Below, piece after piece: positions 61,853 to 64,000 of a stretch of DNA of 64,000 nucleotides. The DNA lies in the NCBI GenBank assembly GCA_004375875.1, contig SOKE01000033.1:38468-102467 (forward strand), written 5' to 3'. A program made the position numbers and the translations under genes. Below the pieces are notes generated by a model. That model searched no databases. It saw only the letters and a list, made by a program, of their open reading frames with translations, and had not been told where the DNA came from. Position 1 is the stretch's first letter; each line of letters opens with the position of its first letter. The stretch is from Candidatus Babelota bacterium. Lineage in GTDB: Bacteria; Babelota; Babeliae; Babelales; Vermiphilaceae.

Positions 61853-63114
61853 CGTGCTTGTAATCGGTAATTATATAATAAGGTGATACAAAAATAGAGT
61901 AGGTAAGCACTTATAGTAGCAGTTATACAGCCATAAATAGCAAAATGAGGAATAAGAAGGCGATTAAGAATTATATTAAACAAGGCTGGCAATAGAAGCG
62001 AAAGTGATAAAAAATAAGCTTTTTTTTGAAATTGAATAAAAATGGATGCAAAGTAGGTTCCCATTAATAAAATATAGCCAATAAAAGTAAGCCATATATA
62101 TGAAATTGCTTCCTGATATGCATATGGCAGGATATAAAAGAGTATTGGTCGTGTTATAAAATAGCCAATTGTTACTACTATAAATGCACCTGCCATACTT
62201 AGATACATAATTTTTTTGTTATTGGATTCAAGAATTGGAAGTTTATCTTTATGATCTGCAAATTGCTGCAAAAGATGGGGAAGATAAACAGCGATAATTG
62301 AATTAGAAACAATAATGTGAAATAGGCTGCCGAATGCATCTGCGATTGTATAAATGCCAACATTATGAAGGGTTGAATAGTTTGCTAAAAACCATCGATC
62401 ACCAGAAGCCATAATCCAATTGCAAAGCATGCCAGGAATAAAAGGGAGACCACTGTTTAAATAGTAAGGTATTCTTTTCGTTATTTTATTTAAAGAAAGA
62501 AAGATTGCATTTCTATTGTGTATAGCAATGGCTATAAATGATTTTCCATAGATTAAAAGTATTGCAAGTAATTGGGCAGTGATAATACTAGTAACCCCCA
62601 AGTGAAAAAAAGAGAGAAAGAAAATAGTTAATAAAACAGTACATACTGCTGTTGTAAGCTGTAGTTTTGTTGCTAAAGAAATTTGTGCCTGATACTGTAG
62701 GAGTTGTTGAAAAAACTCAACAAGAAACATAAAAAAACACAGAGTAAAACTGATTACAATAAGAGAGGTTGAACTTTGATTGCAGAAAAAATAATGATTT
62801 ATGATTGATTGATTTATCAATAAAAATCCAAAAATAGGCAATGCTATAAGAAAGTAGGTGATAATAAGATCACTGATAAGCTTTGTACGAGTTTCTTTAT
62901 TACCATGAAAATATTCTAATGAAAGTACATTGCGTAAACCAAGGCCAATAATAATAGTCATGATGACAACAAAGCTATTGGTTAATGAGAGAAGTCCAAA
63001 TTCACTCGGTGACAGAAAAGATACCGTTATTGGCGCCATCAAAAAAATAAGACCGCGACAGAGAAGTGATGTTGTTGCACATTGAATAAAATGTTTTAGA
63101 AGCCGATTTTTCAT
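61765..63114 (-). CDS. Polysaccharide flippase (Wzx/MATE-like)
   Basis: The protein has 449 residues and about 12-14 membrane helices. The opening (FIQCATTSLLCRGLIFLMAP) and FLSPSEFGLLSLTNSFVVIM match polysaccharide flippases, which move lipid-linked repeat units across the inner membrane. LPFIPGMLCNWIMASGDRWF is the family's helix-seven region. The C-terminal 29 codons overlap the convergent glycosyltransferase gene. It is surrounded by glycosyltransferases, fitting export of a polymer. Confidence 0.88.
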   Translation of the reverse strand: MKNRLLKHFIQCATTSLLCRGLIFLMAPITVSFLSPSEFGLLSLTNSFVVIMTIIIGLGLRNVLSLEYFHGNKETRTKLISDLIITYFLIALPIFGFLLINQSIINHYFFCNQSSTSLIVISFTLCFFMFLVEFFQQLLQYQAQISLATKLQLTTAVCTVLLTIFFLSFFHLGVTSIITAQLLAILLIYGKSFIAIAIHNRNAIFLSLNKITKRIPYYLNSGLPFIPGMLCNWIMASGDRWFLANYSTLHNVGIYTIADAFGSLFHIIVSNSIIAVYLPHLLQQFADHKDKLPILESNNKKIMYLSMAGAFIVVTIGYFITRPILFYILPYAYQEAISYIWLTFIGYILLMGTYFASIFIQFQKKAYFLSLSLLLPALFNIILNRLLIPHFAIYGCITATISAYLLYFCITLLYNYRLQARYTFFFTAQYQKENESIIMSKSTGKRKRA

Positions 63115-63185
63115 ATGAGGTGATTAAAAAATAGAGCTTGGTACCGCTGTTTAATCATGATACTATTTTATATGAAAGTTACATA

Positions 63186-63986
63186 ATGAGGAAGCTTTAT
63201 GAGATGTTTGTGAAAGTACATATGAAATATTGGCAGTTATTTTTTATCGCAATCGGTGTGTTCCTATCTATTGGATTTATTGCAGGTGCTTCAAAAAGAA
63301 TGTCTGCCAGCGAGAATAAAAAATTTACTCTTGTCACTGTTTTGTATAACGAAAGAAATAAGTGGCGGATTAGTGAGTACATCAAATGCTTAGATATTAA
63401 TTTAAAGCATAATTCAATTAAGAAGATATGTGTTATCTATGATGTATCTCACGATGAAAAATCGCAGTCATTACCAATTCATGATTACCTAAAGTCGAAA
63501 AATGTTTTGATACAATATATCAATGGGCGTCCTACATATGGCTATTGCTTTTTCTTAATTAAAGATATTTTTCCTAACAGTAAAATAATTATTTCAAATG
63601 CAGATATTTACTTCAATAATACGCTTGGGATACTTGAGGATTATGATCTTACTAATAAATTTATAGCTTTGACCCGTTGGAATGTTGATGCTAGAGGAAA
63701 TTTAATTCCTTTTCGTGAAAAAGGAATAGATATGATAGGATCGCAGGATACATGGATATTTCAGACGCCGTTACCGCATTTTGAACGGGATGATATACAT
63801 ATTGGTACCGGTTATTGTGATTCCTGTATTATGTATCAGGCACACAAGGCTGGCCTTACTGTTATTAATCCATGTCTTTCTATTCAGTGCTGTCATGTGC
63901 ATGTATCAAATATAAAAGGTAGGCGGGGACTATGTTTATTACCAAAAGGATACTATGTTCCTTGGACCAAATTGAACGAAAGATGA
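63186..63986 (+). CDS. Anchored glycosyltransferase-like protein
   Basis: ATG at 63186 is preferred over TTG 63138. The 266-residue protein has a hydrophobic helix at about 14-33 (YWQLFFIAIGVFLSIGFIAG), then KFTLVTVLYNERNKWRISEY, IIISNADIYFNNTLGI (DxD-like site), and the conserved SQDTWIFQTPLP and GTGYCDSCIMYQAHKAGL block found in a family of polysaccharide-locus transferases. The coding region ends at the window edge but is complete with stop. Donor and acceptor are unknown. Confidence 0.7.
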   Translation: MRKLYEMFVKVHMKYWQLFFIAIGVFLSIGFIAGASKRMSASENKKFTLVTVLYNERNKWRISEYIKCLDINLKHNSIKKICVIYDVSHDEKSQSLPIHDYLKSKNVLIQYINGRPTYGYCFFLIKDIFPNSKIIISNADIYFNNTLGILEDYDLTNKFIALTRWNVDARGNLIPFREKGIDMIGSQDTWIFQTPLPHFERDDIHIGTGYCDSCIMYQAHKAGLTVINPCLSIQCCHVHVSNIKGRRGLCLLPKGYYVPWTKLNER

Positions 63987-64000
63987 TGCAAGGTATACGT

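Noticed and set aside
1..64000. CRISPR arrays, rRNA and ordinary tRNA genes
   Set aside because: No regular spaced repeats, no rRNA sequence and no cloverleaf other than the tmRNA were recognised by eye.

Overview
The window is low-GC bacterial DNA with tightly packed genes, and every recognisable housekeeping gene is bacterial (uvrB, polA, priA, secF, rho, tsaD, rpmA, smpB, the tmRNA gene and others). Mixed among them are many proteins with export signals that carry eukaryote-like interaction domains: ankyrin repeats, WD40 repeats and a complete RING1-IBR-RING2 (RBR) ubiquitin ligase module. This mix suggests an intracellular symbiont or parasite of protists. A member of Candidatus Dependentiae (TM6) fits best, but that is inference from gene content and no marker in the window proves it.

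Layout. 1-3.2 kb: end of a type II secretion pseudopilin operon (gspJ-like, gspK-like) followed by an MCE/MlaD-type lipid-transport protein. 3.2-7.7 kb: accessory stretch with two secreted ankyrin proteins, a frameshifted ankyrin remnant, small membrane proteins, a possible nitroreductase remnant and a secreted protein with an internal duplication. 7.8-11.5 kb: uvrB and a porin-like outer-membrane protein. 11.5-21.6 kb: an unusual minus-strand locus that holds a pentameric ligand-gated ion channel (pLGIC) homologue, three proteins with five type-I periplasmic-binding domains in total, and two degenerate PPP-type phosphoesterase modules, with no ABC permease or ATPase gene. 21.8-28.1 kb: a very large MscS channel, a RecO-like protein and a PafA-like phosphatase. 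28.5-34.6 kb: a secreted unknown, a small membrane protein, then gmd-fcl-GT2-GT2. 34.6-42.6 kb: tandem D-Ala-D-Ala ligase, orn, priA, an unknown, and the RBR-ankyrin protein. 42.8-52.8 kb: housekeeping core (polA, rpmA, secF, rho, tsaD, DUF2062, smpB, tmRNA). 53-64 kb: a GIY-YIG gene pair flanked by GC-rich repeats, glycosyltransferases, a WD40 protein, mannose-1-phosphate guanylyltransferase, a membrane glycosyltransferase and a flippase.

How the parts may work together. Mannose-1-phosphate guanylyltransferase, Gmd and Fcl together give GDP-L-fucose. The many glycosyltransferases plus the flippase imply a fucosylated surface or exported glycan. Several of these enzymes, including Gmd, begin with a hydrophobic signal or anchor segment that their families normally lack. 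The Sec signals on the ankyrin, WD40 and RBR proteins, together with type II secretion genes, suggest a two-step export route for host-directed effectors. The two most striking systems are the secreted RBR ubiquitin ligase and the pLGIC/periplasmic-binding-protein/pseudophosphatase locus. All functional statements here come from reading motifs by eye; no searches were run.
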